A stretch of DNA of 64,000 nucleotides from Neisseria musculi (GCF_014297595.2 NZ_CP060414.2:186001-250000), one strand, 5' to 3'. Counted from the stretch's first letter, positions 1-9,646 are shown. The notes: generated by a model from the letters alone, not told the origin. Made by a program: numbers and translations.

Positions 1-30
1 GCGCATTCGGCGGAAGACCAATATGCCGGT

Positions 31-449
31 TTGAAACGGCATATCCGTGCGGCTTGCCGGCAACACAAAGGACGCTGCGGCTGCCGCAGGATAACGGCGG
101 CAATCCGCTATGCAGGGATGTTGGCCAACCACAAGACAATCAGCCGTCTGAAGGCGGTGTCGGGCCGGGGCGGCGGTACGGCGGTGCCAATGCCGTCCAT
201 CGCCCGTTCGAAAGAGGCCGGCAACGTTGTGCCGCTATCCTGCAACGCCGTTTCAAGGCGGAAAAGCCAAATGGGAAACGGGTAAGGGCTGCCACGGAGC
301 TCAATAATGCGGGAGAAAAGTTGTATCTTTCTTCGCTGATGGATTGGTTCAACAAGGCAATCATCGGTTGCCGGGTTCGATGCCGGTGGGGAAAAGCGCA
401 ACTGTTGCCGCTGACGGACTGGTTTAACGGAGAAATCATCGGTTGCTGA
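31..449 (+). pseudogene. IS3-family transposase, left (OrfB N-terminal) remnant, copy 1
   Basis: The first reading frame resembles the IS150-type OrfB N-terminus (HIRAACRQHKGRCGCRRI, then NHKTISRLK). After a frame change near position 150 a second frame resembles the start of the integrase core (LYLSSLMDWFNKAIIGC), followed by a degenerate near-repeat (LTDWFNGEIIGC) and a stop. The DDE aspartates are missing or out of frame, so it cannot encode an active transposase. The stretch from about 149 onward recurs almost unchanged at 25608-25900. The family call rests on residue pattern only. Confidence 0.6.
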
Positions 450-570
450 ATCCTACAACCCGGCGTTGTCGATTCGGTCGGGAAAATATTGAAAGAAGTA
501 TTTAAGCAATCAAGATAGTGTGTGAAAGTGTCAATGCCGTTGATGTATTCTTTCGGCAACAACCAAGCCG

Positions 571-596
571 TGCCCTGCTTTTGCGGGGCATTTTTC
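571..596 (+). terminator. Rho-independent terminator-like hairpin
   Basis: TGCCCTGC and GCGGGGCA form an 8-bp stem with one mismatch around a TTTT loop, followed by TTTTTCTGTTT. It points rightward and ends the IS3 left remnant. The related copy near 26021-26046 has a weaker stem. Confidence 0.5.
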
Positions 597-608
597 TGTT
601 TGGTATTG

Positions 609-812
609 TTAATTTATGTTGTTAATCCGTAACGGGTTTTGTCGTATTCCGTTTGGTTTTTCAAAATGTAGAAAGCGATGGTTACCAGCTTTCGCATAAT
701 TGCAACAATAGATGAGTTTCGGCGGTTTTTTCCCGGCTTTCAGACGGCCGATAAAGGCGGGAAAGGCGTTCATGCGGTAGGCGGCCGATGCGGGCATGTA
801 TAGGGCTGCCCG
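609..812 (-). pseudogene. IS110/Piv-family transposase, C-terminal remnant
   Basis: Read leftward, this matches the C-terminal part of the fuller IS110/Piv gene at 26064-27014 (shared residues AFPAFIGRLKAGKKPPKL). The rest of the gene is missing. It contains the same C-terminal frameshift as the longer copy: the expected family end (IMRKLVTIAFYILK) is only readable in a different frame. It sits between the left and right halves of an IS3 remnant and is best explained as the scar left by an internal deletion of the larger arrangement at 25.6-30.3 kb. Confidence 0.6.
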
Positions 813-825
813 TGCCTGGCTTTTG

Positions 826-1087
826 CCGTCTGAAAAGCCGATACTGTGTTCGGATCGGTATGGGCGCGGGATTACCAAATTGAATCGGGCAAATGCAAAC
901 CGGTGCAAAACATGTCGCGCAAGGAAACTGTTTGGGCAATGCGGCCGTGGAAAGCTTCTTCGGCACATTAAAGTCGGAATGTTTCCATACGCGCAAATAC
1001 GCTTCCGCTGCCGAACCGGAAGCGGCTTTGCGCGAATCTATCCGTTACTGCAACCATAATGGGATTAATTGGAATGAAAAGGATTGA
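826..1087 (+). pseudogene. IS3-family transposase, right (C-terminal) remnant, copy 1
   Basis: The frame from about 893 encodes the typical end of an IS3 OrfB: GNCLGNAAVESFFGTLKSE contains the conserved DDE glutamate region, followed by the TRKYASAAEPEAALRESI segment. The upstream part (KPILCSD) lies in another frame. Copy 2 at 29961-30238 is in one frame and about as long. The element's right end is missing: IS481 sequence takes over at about 1095. Confidence 0.65.
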
Positions 1088-1136
1088 GTTGTAGTAAAAG
1101 CTAGCGTTGTTTACAGTATTTGAAAGACAATACTGC

Positions 1137-1945
1137 ATGAATATCCATAAAAATACCCGGCTAACCCCGCATAACCGCCAGGCCATTTGACGCGCTTATA
1201 CACAAGACAAAATTCAGTGTAACTTCGTTGGCACAACACTACCGTGTCAGCAGAGTAACGATTTACCGTATACTCAAAGCAGCCCGGTTGCGGCTGCCCA
1301 CCCCGCAAAAAAGCACCAACAACCGCTTTAAATAAACCAAATACGGCATGAAACGCCTGGTCAAAGTCGAGCGGGAAATCGAAGAGAAACTCAAAAAACA
1401 GGCAAAGCGTTATAACAAATCCTATCCCAGCGAAACGGTTCGTTTCGATACCAAACGGCTGCCTTTGCTACAAAACCAAAAAGCAACCGACCATCTGGAT
1501 TATCTGTTTGTTGCCATTGATGATTTTTCCCGCGAGCGGTATGCTGCGATATTGCCGGACCGTACAGCAGCCGGCGCAGCCAAATTTCTTTTGCGCGATG
1601 TGATAGATTGTTGTCCTATACCATCGAATGCGCCTATTGCGACAACGGTGCGGAATATCGTGACAATGCGGGGCACCCGTTTGGCATTGCCTGTGTGCCA
1701 AACAACATAAGCCAAAAATTCACCCGTGTTGCCCGGCCGCAAACCAATGGTAAAGCCGGGCGGGTTGTCCGTACCTTAATGGAAATGTGGCATGACAAGC
1801 ATCCGTTTAAGGATTCGGCGCACCGGCAAAAAGAGTTATGTCGTTTTGTTAACTTTTATAATAACGTCAAGCCCCACAAGAGCCTGAAAGGTGACACCCC
1901 TTTTGAGGTCTTACAGGCTTCATTCCCAACCTGTTGTGTAAACAA
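1137..1945 (+). pseudogene. IS481-family transposase, degenerate
   Basis: The residue pattern fits an IS481-type transposase: an N-terminal HTH start (MNIHKNTRLTPHNRQAI), the core LFVAIDDFSRERYAAILPD, then CDNGAEYRDNAGH and KFTRVARPQTNGKAGRVVR. There is a TGA stop at 1188-1190 after 17 codons, a shift before the frame that opens at 1348, and another near 1610-1620 where the core continues in a different frame (ORFs 1348-1710 and 1608-2081). Candidate terminal repeats share GTTGTTTACA, near 1106 and inverted near 1935. The element abuts and truncates the IS3 remnant. It is inactive. Confidence 0.7.
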
Positions 1946-1977
1946 CCCGACCATTTCCTACAGTGTATCGAAACAGA

Positions 1978-2081
1978 CTTTTTATTTACACTTAAAGGAA
2001 ACCGAATTTTGCTTCAATCACAGGCATGATAATCTGTATAAAGTCTTGCTTAAAATACTGAGAAATCGACATTTGGGCTAA
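1978..2081 (+). pseudogene. IS1595-family transposase, C-terminal scrap
   Basis: Fused in frame behind the IS481 remnant is a 34-residue tail (FYLHLKETEFCFNHRHDNLY). It matches the C-terminal consensus of IS1595-type transposases, where a LYLKECEWRFN motif lies near the end (compare the intact copies at 3504-4154 and 4682-5332). Only the last 100 bases survive. Confidence 0.5.
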
Positions 2082-2129
2082 TTTTGCTTCCTATTAAAAA
2101 GATTAAGTGGCCAAGTTATGATAAATCGC

Positions 2130-2488
2130 TCCAATGAAAAAAATTCTTTGTTATATCAAATAGTTAATGTGAAATTTCTTGGTGAAATTAGATGCTTATC
2201 TGGCCTTCGGAATCCTTGTAACTTAGAATTGAAAACCACAGATATAATCCATGCTTCACTAGTTTTTTCCTCTTCAATATAGCACAGGTACTACCAGACA
2301 TAGTCTTAATAGTTTCTTGCATTTGTTTCATAAGCCTGATTCAACAGTATATTGAAAGTTTCCGAATACTCTTTTGCCGAAAAATCAGTAAGCACATTAA
2401 TGCCACACATTTTCGCTAAGGCACAAGCAACCATCCTTTTCTTAATCAGATTTAGTCCCATAGCAGAACGATTCAAACTGTTAAACAT
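2130..2488 (-). pseudogene. Degenerate hypothetical reading frame
   Basis: A 60-residue open stretch (2306-2488) begins with an ATG. It continues in the same frame past two stops that could each be C-to-T changes from glutamine codons (after NARNY and DYVW), into EEEKTSEAWIISVVFNSKLQ and beyond. The composition looks protein-like and no family is recognised. It may be the decayed end of a gene broken by the surrounding insertion sequences. The stretch between 2489 and 2715 shows nothing else. Confidence 0.25.
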
Positions 2489-2715
2489 GACAGCATTTTT
2501 TAGATTTCAGCCCCAAAATACATATGTATTTGTATTAATAAGAGTAATTTCCATCATCTAAATTTTCTCTAAAAACTGATGAACTCATTATCTTTAAAAA
2601 AGCAAGGTGCTTATGAAGCAAAATTCATTTTAAAGGGTCTTTCTGCAACATTTCCAATAGTGCTTTATACAGATCATTTTGTCGGTGGCTGAAGCGAGAC
2701 CCCGGGTTTCTTTTA

Positions 2716-3396
2716 GGGGCTGTATTAGATTAGAGTTGTGTTGCCCTGCAAAAATGAAAATAACAAACTGTAAACTAAACAAAAAAGCACAAAAGAAGTT
2801 GCTTGAATTTTTTGTGCCCGAAGTTACCGCTCGCGCAGCCGCTAATTTATTGGATATTAATCCCAATTCAGCCGCACTGTTTTATCGAAAAATCCGCCAA
2901 GTCATTGCCTGTCGTTTAGCGCTTCAAGCAGATGAAGGTTTTTGATGGTTCTGTTGAGTCGGATGAAAGCTGTTCTAGCGGACAGCGCAAAGGCAAACGC
3001 GGTCGCGGTGCAGCCTGCGAAGTAGCTGTATTCGGTATTTTGAAACGCAATGGCAAAGTCTTTACCATTGTTGTTGAAAACACTAAGCAAGAAACTTTAA
3101 TTACTGTTATTAAAAGAAAAATTATGCCTGACAATGTTGCTTATACTGATTACTGTAAAAGCTATGACGTGTTGGATGTGAGCAGATTTATCCATCATCG
3201 CATCAATCATTCCCTGCTGTTTGCAGACCGCCAAAATCATATCAACGGCATTGAAAACTTCCGGAATCAGGCAAAGCGCGTTCTGCGAATTATTCTTGAA
3301 AGAATGCGAATTTTGTTTTAACTGTGGTACACCAAAAGAGCAGTTGAAAACACGGCGGATTTGGTGTGGTATTTAGGGCTAATCTAATACAGCTCC
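2716..3396 (+). mobile_element. IS1595-family element A, complete ends with 8-bp target duplication
   Basis: The left end GGGGCTGTATTAGATTAG (2716) and the right end, whose reverse complement is GGAGCTGTATTAGATTAG (ending 3396), differ at one of 18 positions. Both ends are flanked by the direct repeat TTCTTTTA (2708-2715 and 3397-3404). Eight-base target duplications are the rule for IS1595 elements, so these are true boundaries. The transposase inside is broken. Confidence 0.85.
2754..3321 (+). pseudogene. IS1595-family transposase of element A, frameshifted and truncated
   Basis: The N-terminal part (2754-2945) and the catalytic part (2932-3321) lie in different frames, with the break near 2932-2945. 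The second frame has ESDESCSSGQRKGKRGRGAA, where intact copies have VDESYFGGQRKGKRG, and keeps YTDYCKSYD and NHINGIENF. The C-terminus is out of frame after about residue 120 of that part, so the conserved LKECEWRFN tail is lost. Inactive, although the terminal repeats could still be mobilised in trans by related copies. Confidence 0.8.
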
Positions 3397-3451
3397 TTCT
3401 TTTAAATGCAGGTAAAAGGTTATGCTCCGGCACCCCGTTAATAAAAGGTTA

Positions 3452-4171
3452 GGGGCTGTACTAGATAACTAGGGAAATTTAACTTCAGGTTAGAATAATC
3501 CCTATGAGAAAAAGTCGTTTAAGTCAGTACAAGCAAAACAAACTGATTGAACTATTTGTTGCAGGTGTTACCGCCCGCACAGCGGCGCAATTAGTTAGCG
3601 TCAATAAAAATACCGCTGCCTATTACTTCCACCGTTTGCGCTTACTTATCTATCACAACAGCCCGCATCTGGAAATGCTTGATGGTGAAGTAGAAGTTGA
3701 TGAAAGCTATTTTGGCGGACAACGCAAAGGCAAACGTGGTCGCGGTGCGGCTGGCAAAGTGGCTGTATTCGGGCTTTTGAAGCGTAATGGTAAGGTTTAC
3801 ACCGTTGCCGTACCCAATACACAAACTGCGACTTTATTGCCAATTATCCGCGAGCAAGTGAAGCCTGATAGCATTGTTTATACCGATTGTTACAAAAGTT
3901 ATGACGTTCTTGATGTGAGCGAATTTTCACATTTTCGGATCAATCACAGCACACATTTTGCTGAGCGACAAAATCACATTAACGGAATTGAGAACTTTTG
4001 GAACCAAGCAAAACGCCATTTACGCAAGTTTAACGGCATTCCCAAAGAGCATTTTGAACTGTATTTGAAAGAGTGTGAATGGCGTTTTAACAACAGTGAG
4101 ATAAAATTTCAAATTTCTATTTTAAAACAATCAGTAAAGCAGGATTTGTTCTAGTTATCTAGGACAGCCCC
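3452..4171 (+). mobile_element. IS1595-family element B (720 bp, intact)
   Basis: The ends are GGGGCTGTACTAGATAACTA at 3452 and the inverted copy ending in CAGCCCC at 4171, enclosing one transposase. Length, ends and encoded protein are the same as those of element C at 4665-5384, which lies in opposite orientation. Unlike A and C there is no 8-bp duplication: the left flank is AAAGGTTA and the right flank AAATATTC. A rearrangement or deletion has probably replaced one flank. Confidence 0.85.
3504..4154 (+). CDS. IS1595-family (ISNwi1/IS1016-like) transposase
   Basis: A 216-residue transposase that moves its own element. There is an N-terminal helix-turn-helix-like segment (VTARTAAQLVSVNKNTAAYY). 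The catalytic core has the first Asp in VDESYFGGQRKGKRGRG, the second in YTDCYKSYD, and the third-residue region in NHINGIENFWNQAKRHL, followed by the LKECEWRFN tail. ATG at 3504 lies 52 bases inside the left end. The protein is identical to the one at 4682-5332. It is full length for this short subgroup, so probably active. Confidence 0.9.
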   Translation: MRKSRLSQYKQNKLIELFVAGVTARTAAQLVSVNKNTAAYYFHRLRLLIYHNSPHLEMLDGEVEVDESYFGGQRKGKRGRGAAGKVAVFGLLKRNGKVYTVAVPNTQTATLLPIIREQVKPDSIVYTDCYKSYDVLDVSEFSHFRINHSTHFAERQNHINGIENFWNQAKRHLRKFNGIPKEHFELYLKECEWRFNNSEIKFQISILKQSVKQDLF

Positions 4172-4587
4172 AAATATTCAAGCAGTTTTCTTGGGAAACT
4201 CTTATTTAGCTTACAGTGGGTTATCTTCATTTTGGCAGCTTGTCATAACTGCTAATCTACGGTAGCCTCAATATTTATTTAGAAATAATGTATCTGTTTT
4301 CTCGAAAACAGATACCATGATCCCGCTGAAAATTGGCCGAAAAGAGCAGCTGTTTTTTGTTATTATCCATACCGTACCCGCTATTGGGTAGACAGCCATT
4401 GCAGGGATTACAAATACTGAAGGCGGCAATTAATCCAAAACCCTGTTATCTACTCGACTTTGGCATTGTTTTGTTGATGCTTAATCCATTATCAAACCAT
4501 ACCCGACCCAAACCAGGCTATGCAGGCACTTTAAAATCAGCCGCTAGAATAATCTGAAAAGGCTTTAAACAGGCTTTGGTATCAGAA
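4172..4587. other. Non-coding stretch with a 26-bp palindrome
   Basis: No convincing gene lies between element B and the next terminator. The notable structure is a perfect inverted repeat at 4290-4315, GTATCTGTTTTC and GAAAACAGATAC around a TC centre. It could be a regulator operator or a relic of a mobile element; neither can be decided from the sequence. The ORF over 4333-4557 has no recognisable protein character. Confidence 0.4.
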
Positions 4588-4617
4588 AGGCCGTCTGAAA
4601 ACATTTTCAGACGGCCT
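4588..4617. terminator. Inverted DUS pair (AG-DUS) terminator
   Basis: AGGCCGTCTGAA and its inverse TTCAGACGGCCT are separated by six bases and form a 12-bp stem. Inverted uptake-sequence pairs commonly act as terminators in Neisseria. The gene it served is no longer recognisable. Confidence 0.6.
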
Positions 4618-4664
4618 GTTAACGCAATAAAGGTAAACCGGATTGTTTACTACGCTTTTTATTT

Positions 4665-5384
4665 GGGGCTGTCCTAGATAACTAGAACAAATCCTGCTTT
4701 ACTGATTGTTTTAAAATAGAAATTTGAAATTTTATCTCACTGTTGTTAAAACGCCATTCACACTCTTTCAAATACAGTTCAAAATGCTCTTTGGGAATGC
4801 CGTTAAACTTGCGTAAATGGCGTTTTGCTTGGTTCCAAAAGTTCTCAATTCCGTTAATGTGATTTTGTCGCTCAGCAAAATGTGTGCTGTGATTGATCCG
4901 AAAATGTGAAAATTCGCTCACATCAAGAACGTCATAACTTTTGTAACAATCGGTATAAACAATGCTATCAGGCTTCACTTGCTCGCGGATAATTGGCAAT
5001 AAAGTCGCAGTTTGTGTATTGGGTACGGCAACGGTGTAAACCTTACCATTACGCTTCAAAAGCCCGAATACAGCCACTTTGCCAGCCGCACCGCGACCAC
5101 GTTTGCCTTTGCGTTGTCCGCCAAAATAGCTTTCATCAACTTCTACTTCACCATCAAGCATTTCCAGATGCGGGCTGTTGTGATAGATAAGTAAGCGCAA
5201 ACGGTGGAAGTAATAGGCAGCGGTATTTTTATTGACGCTAACTAATTGCGCCGCTGTGCGAGCGGTAACACCTGCAACAAATAGTTCAATCAGTTTGTTT
5301 TGCTTGTACTGACTTAAACGACTTTTTCTCATAGGGATTATTCTAACCTGAAGTTAAATTTCCCTAGTTATCTAGTACAGCCCC
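4665..5384 (-). mobile_element. IS1595-family element C (720 bp, intact) with 8-bp target duplication
   Basis: A copy of element B in reverse orientation with matching ends. It is flanked on both sides by TTTTATTT (4657-4664 and 5385-5392), a perfect 8-bp duplication as expected for this family. Identity to B and the clean duplication point to recent movement. It sits inside the permease remnant. Confidence 0.9.
4682..5332 (-). CDS. IS1595-family (ISNwi1/IS1016-like) transposase, second copy
   Basis: The 216-residue protein is identical along its whole length to the one encoded at 3504-4154, with the same catalytic motifs (VDESYFGG, YTDCYKSYD, GIENFWNQAK) and the same start context. The two copies form a 1.9-kb inverted pair that could support inversion of the 493 bases between them by homologous recombination. 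Confidence 0.9.
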   Translation of the reverse strand: MRKSRLSQYKQNKLIELFVAGVTARTAAQLVSVNKNTAAYYFHRLRLLIYHNSPHLEMLDGEVEVDESYFGGQRKGKRGRGAAGKVAVFGLLKRNGKVYTVAVPNTQTATLLPIIREQVKPDSIVYTDCYKSYDVLDVSEFSHFRINHSTHFAERQNHINGIENFWNQAKRHLRKFNGIPKEHFELYLKECEWRFNNSEIKFQISILKQSVKQDLF

Positions 5385-5508
5385 TTTTATTTTATTATAG
5401 CCAGTCTGCTGGAAAACTATGGCGGTGTTGCGCTCTCTGTATTACCGGCATTGTTTGCGCTAGGCTACCTGGTGCTTAACTTATTGGGCTGATTGGTTAT
5501 GGCGTTTG

Positions 5509-5856
5509 TTATTTCGGTGTCCGGATTGCGGTGGTTGTTTGAGGGTGTTTTTGGAGAAACACGCGGGCATTTTCCAAACTGCCTAGGTTTTTTACATCCG
5601 TATAGCCCATTTCAAGCAGTGTTTGGCGCGCATGTTCGGCGCGGTTGCCGCTGCGGCAATAGAGATAAACCGTTTCTGTTTTATCGGGCACAACGGTGGA
5701 AATACTGTTTTTTACTGTGTCTACAGGCATCAGGACGGCGTTTGGGATATGGGATTGGGCGTGTTCATCTGGTGTGCGCACATCAATCAATACATCGGCA
5801 GAAGCTGCCTGATATATTGCGGCACCTAAAATAAATGAAAGTAATTTGGCGTTCAT
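5509..5856 (-). CDS. Periplasmic single-domain rhodanese (PspE-like)
   Basis: A 115-residue protein with an N-terminal signal-like segment (MNAKLLSFILGAAIYQAASA), so exported, followed by one rhodanese domain. Visible landmarks are LIDVRTPDEHAQSHIPNAV near the start and the active-site loop YCRSGNRAEHA, where the cysteine would carry the persulfide. Length fits PspE-type thiosulfate sulfurtransferases. It lies 30 bases downstream of tgt on the same strand and could share its transcript, without an obvious functional link. Substrate unknown. Confidence 0.8.
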   Translation of the reverse strand: MNAKLLSFILGAAIYQAASADVLIDVRTPDEHAQSHIPNAVLMPVDTVKNSISTVVPDKTETVYLYCRSGNRAEHARQTLLEMGYTDVKNLGSLENARVFLQKHPQTTTAIRTPK

Positions 5857-5886
5857 CGGTTTACCTTTTTTGCTTGGGGTAAATGT

Positions 5887-7032
<1,146 letters not shown>

Positions 7033-7059
7033 TTATACAGGCTATTGCTGCAGGCCGAC

Positions 7060-7101
7060 AGGCCGTCTGAAGCTATTTCAGACGGCTGTTTCTTATATAA
7101 T
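7060..7101 (+). promoter_or_regulatory. Inverted DUS pair followed by a -10 element upstream of ung
   Basis: An AGGCCGTCTGAA / TTCAGACGGCT pair occupies 7060-7087 in the tgt-ung divergent region. TATAAT follows at 7096-7101, 36 bases before the ung start. No good -35 hexamer is visible, because the DUS occupies that place. The hairpin cannot be terminating either neighbour, since both are transcribed away from it, so here it is an uptake signal inside a promoter region. Confidence 0.35.
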
Positions 7102-7136
7102 GGCATGGTTCGTTTATCCCGATTACGGAGCGGTTT

Positions 7137-7796
7137 ATGCAAACTTGGCAAGAAGCCCTCGGCGCAGAGAAGCAGCAGCCTTATTTCCAACATATTCTGA
7201 ACACCGTTAAAGCCGAGCGCATAAGCGGGCAAACGGTGTATCCGCCTGCGGCAGATGTGTTTAACGCGTTTAAAGCCACTGAGTTTGGCCGGGTGAAAGT
7301 GGTGGTTTTGGGGCAGGACCCTTACCACGGCGCAGGGCAGGCGCACGGGCTGGCGTTTTCGGTGCGCCCCGAAGTAGATATTCCGCCGTCGCTGGCGAAT
7401 ATTTATAAAGAGCTGGCCGGCGACATCGAAGGTTTTCTCATTCCCAACCACGGTTGTCTGCAACATTGGGCGCAGCAGGGCGTGCTGCTGCTCAACACCG
7501 TGCTCACCGTGCGCGCGCATCAGGCGCATTCCCACGCCGCGCTGGGTTGGGAGCAGTTTACTGACCGTGTGATTGAACAATTAAACGAACACCGCCGCAA
7601 CGTGGTGTTTATGCTGTGGGGCAGCCATGCGCAGAAAAAAGGCGCGTTTATCGACCGCAGCCGCCATCTGGTGTTAAGCGCGCCGCACCCCTCGCCGCTA
7701 TCGGCCTATCGGGGTTTTTTCGGCTGCCGCCATTTTTCGCAGGCTAACGCTTACTTGCAGCGGCACGGCTTGGACGGGATAGACTGGCAGGTGTAG
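7137..7796 (+). CDS. ung: Uracil-DNA glycosylase
   Basis: Ung removes uracil from DNA at the start of base-excision repair. 219 residues, normal for family 1. The water-activating loop is [18 protein letters not shown], the proline-rich and serine loop regions follow ([13 protein letters not shown]), and the DNA-intercalation motif [17 protein letters not shown] is near the C-terminus. The ATG at 7137 gives a family-like N-terminus ([12 protein letters not shown]). Confidence 0.97.
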   Translation: MQTWQEALGAEKQQPYFQHILNTVKAERISGQTVYPPAADVFNAFKATEFGRVKVVVLGQDPYHGAGQAHGLAFSVRPEVDIPPSLANIYKELAGDIEGFLIPNHGCLQHWAQQGVLLLNTVLTVRAHQAHSHAALGWEQFTDRVIEQLNEHRRNVVFMLWGSHAQKKGAFIDRSRHLVLSAPHPSPLSAYRGFFGCRHFSQANAYLQRHGLDGIDWQV

Positions 7797-7966
7797 TGAA
7801 TCTGTTTTTGCCTCCGCCGGGCTTGGCATTTGCGGGCGGGCTTGGGTAAAAGAAAGCGGCTAGGCAGGCTGCAAGTGCGGCAGAACCGGTTCCGTATCAG
7901 TTTTAACCGTTGGTATTCCAGGCCGTCTGAAAAAGGTAAATCAAGTTGGTTTTTTAAAGGTAAAAA

Positions 7967-8125
7967 ATGATTCAAAATGCAGACCATATTAAATATGGCT
8001 GACAACTCTGGTGCGCGCCGCGTGATGTGCATCAAAGTGTCGGGAGGGCTGGGCATCGCTATGCTTCGATTGGCGGCATTGTTAAAGTTGCAGTGAAGGT
8101 GCAGCCCCGCATGGCCGTATTGTTG
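7967..8125 (+). pseudogene. rplN: Fragment of ribosomal protein L14 gene
   Basis: The sequence begins like a true rplN start (ATGATTCAA followed by AATGCAGACC). In the frame from 7977 it reads [20 protein letters not shown] and continues V, S, G, G. The next L14 segment appears in another frame as [15 protein letters not shown] (family form RRYASIGDIIKVAVKEA). At least two frameshifts and no C-terminal half. It cannot replace the real rplN, which belongs in the ribosomal protein operon. The stretch 7797-7966 holds one AG-DUS (7919-7930) and no gene. Confidence 0.7.
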
Positions 8126-8179
8126 GCGGTTTGCTGCTTGATATCGGTAAATTGTAAGTTTGCTACAGGCACCACATCT

Positions 8180-8217
8180 AGGCCGTCTGAAACGCAGAAC
8201 GGTTTTTCAGACGGCCT
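8180..8217. terminator. Inverted AG-DUS pair
   Basis: AGGCCGTCTGAA at 8180-8191 and TTCAGACGGCCT at 8206-8217 form a 12-bp stem with a 14-base loop. It lies between the rplN scrap and gshB. Confidence 0.6.
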
Positions 8218-8262
8218 GCACCTATCGCGTGTATGATTGCCGCCATTCAAAAAAGGACATTT

Positions 8263-9219
8263 ATGAAAATCTTATTTATCGCCGACCCGTTGGCAACGTT
8301 CAAAACCTATAAAGACACCACCTACGCCATGATGCGCGAAATGGCCGCGCGCGGTTGGGCGCTGTTCCACACCCTGAGCAGCGGGCTTTCGGTGCAGAAC
8401 GGCATGGTGGCCGCTCAGGCTGCACCGTTTGAATTTGTTGGTGCCGAAAACGATAACGGCCACGAATGGTTCAGGGCAGGAAAACAAATTCAGACAGCCT
8501 TGAAAGATTTCGATGCCGTGATTATGCGCACCGACCCGCCTTTCGATATGCAGTATCTCTACGCCACCCAACTGCTTACGCTGGCCGAAGGGCAGGGCGC
8601 GAAAGTGTTCAACAGCGGGCAGGCCATGCGCGATTTCAACGAAAAACTGGCGATTCTGAATTTCAGCCGCTTCACCGCGCCTACGCTGGTGAGCACCTGC
8701 GCCACCGATGTGCGCGCCTTTTTACAGGAACACGGCGACATCATCGTGAAACCGCTGGACGGCATGGGCGGCATGGGCATCTTCCGCCTCACCGGAGCCG
8801 ACCCCAACACCGGCAGCATACTTGAAACCCTGATGCAGCTCGACACCCGCACCATCATGGCGCAGCGTTATCTGCCCGAAATCGTGCACGGCGACAAACG
8901 CGTGTTGGTGATCGGCGGCGAAGTGGTACCGTTTGCGCTGGCACGTATCCCGCAACAGGGCGAAACGCGCGGCAATTTGGCCGCAGGCGGGCGCGGCGTG
9001 GCGCAGGAGCTTTCCGCACGCGACCGCGAAATTGCCGAAACCCTGGCGCCCGAATTGAAACGCCGGGGCATTTTGCTGGCGGGTTTGGACGTGATTGGCG
9101 ACTGCCTCACCGAAGTCAACGTAACCAGCCCCACCGGTTTTCAAGAAATCATGAAACAGAAAGGTTTCGATGCGGCCGCCATGTTTGCCGACACCGTTGC
9201 GGCTTGGGCAAAACCGTGA
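8263..9219 (+). CDS. gshB: Glutathione synthetase
   Basis: GshB adds glycine to gamma-glutamylcysteine using ATP, in the cytoplasm. From the ATG at 8263 (preceded by AAAAGGACA, a good ribosome binding site) the product is 318 residues, the family length. Landmarks: FIADPLATFKTYKDTTYAMM at the N-terminus, MRTDPPFDMQYLYAT, the ATP-grasp glycine loop KPLDGMGGMGIFR, RYLPEIVHGDKRVLVI, NLAAGGRG, and the metal-binding NVTSPTGFQEI near the end. Earlier in-frame codons from 8233 lack a ribosome site. dgkA follows 22 bases later, probably co-transcribed. Confidence 0.96.
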   Translation: MKILFIADPLATFKTYKDTTYAMMREMAARGWALFHTLSSGLSVQNGMVAAQAAPFEFVGAENDNGHEWFRAGKQIQTALKDFDAVIMRTDPPFDMQYLYATQLLTLAEGQGAKVFNSGQAMRDFNEKLAILNFSRFTAPTLVSTCATDVRAFLQEHGDIIVKPLDGMGGMGIFRLTGADPNTGSILETLMQLDTRTIMAQRYLPEIVHGDKRVLVIGGEVVPFALARIPQQGETRGNLAAGGRGVAQELSARDREIAETLAPELKRRGILLAGLDVIGDCLTEVNVTSPTGFQEIMKQKGFDAAAMFADTVAAWAKP

Positions 9220-9241
9220 GGCCGTCTGAAAGGATAACGCC

Positions 9242-9646
9242 ATGACCGGGCAAAACTATGCAGAAAAAATGAAAGGCAAACGCGGCATCGCACGTATCAT
9301 CCGTACCGCAGGCTATTCGCTGGACGGCCTGCGCTCGGTCTACCGCCACGAAAGCGCGTTCCGCCAATTGCTGTGGCTGAACACTATATTGGTTATATCG
9401 GCGTTTGTTTTCGATTTCAGCGCCGTTACCCGCATGGTGCTGGTTGCCGCATCGTTTTTATCGCTGATAGTCGAATTGTTTAACACCGCCGTTGAAGCCG
9501 CCGCAGACCACGCCTCCGCAGCACGGCACGAGCCGGCCGAGCGCGCCAAAGACGCCGGCGCCGCCGCGCAGATGCTGGCATTGGCGCTGCTGGCACTACT
9601 GTGGCTGATGTCGCTCTGGCGGGAATACGGCTTTAATCTTTTCTAA
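9242..9646 (+). CDS. dgkA: Diacylglycerol kinase (DgkA family)
   Basis: A 134-residue inner-membrane lipid kinase that recycles diacylglycerol to phosphatidic acid. Three hydrophobic segments are seen (around residues 41-60, 63-77 and 112-128). The family signature appears as VELFNTAVEAAADHASAARH followed by RAKDAGAAAQ, matching the E. coli form with Glu, Asn and Asp in place. The GTCTGAAAGG before the ATG serves as ribosome site and overlaps a DUS. It follows gshB on the same strand. Confidence 0.93.
   Translation: MTGQNYAEKMKGKRGIARIIRTAGYSLDGLRSVYRHESAFRQLLWLNTILVISAFVFDFSAVTRMVLVAASFLSLIVELFNTAVEAAADHASAARHEPAERAKDAGAAAQMLALALLALLWLMSLWREYGFNLF

Larger units (their letters stand above)
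4623..5491 (+). pseudogene. 3' remnant of a membrane transport protein gene, split by element C
   Basis: If element C and one copy of its target duplication are removed, 4623-4664 joins 5393-5491 in one frame and reads NKGKPDCLLRFLFIIASLLE, then NYGGVALSVLPALFALGYLV and a stop at 5489-5491. The hydrophobic end looks like the last transmembrane helix of a permease. Everything upstream is gone, since a stop and a DUS hairpin lie directly before it, so this was already a fragment when the element inserted. The family cannot be named. Confidence 0.45.
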
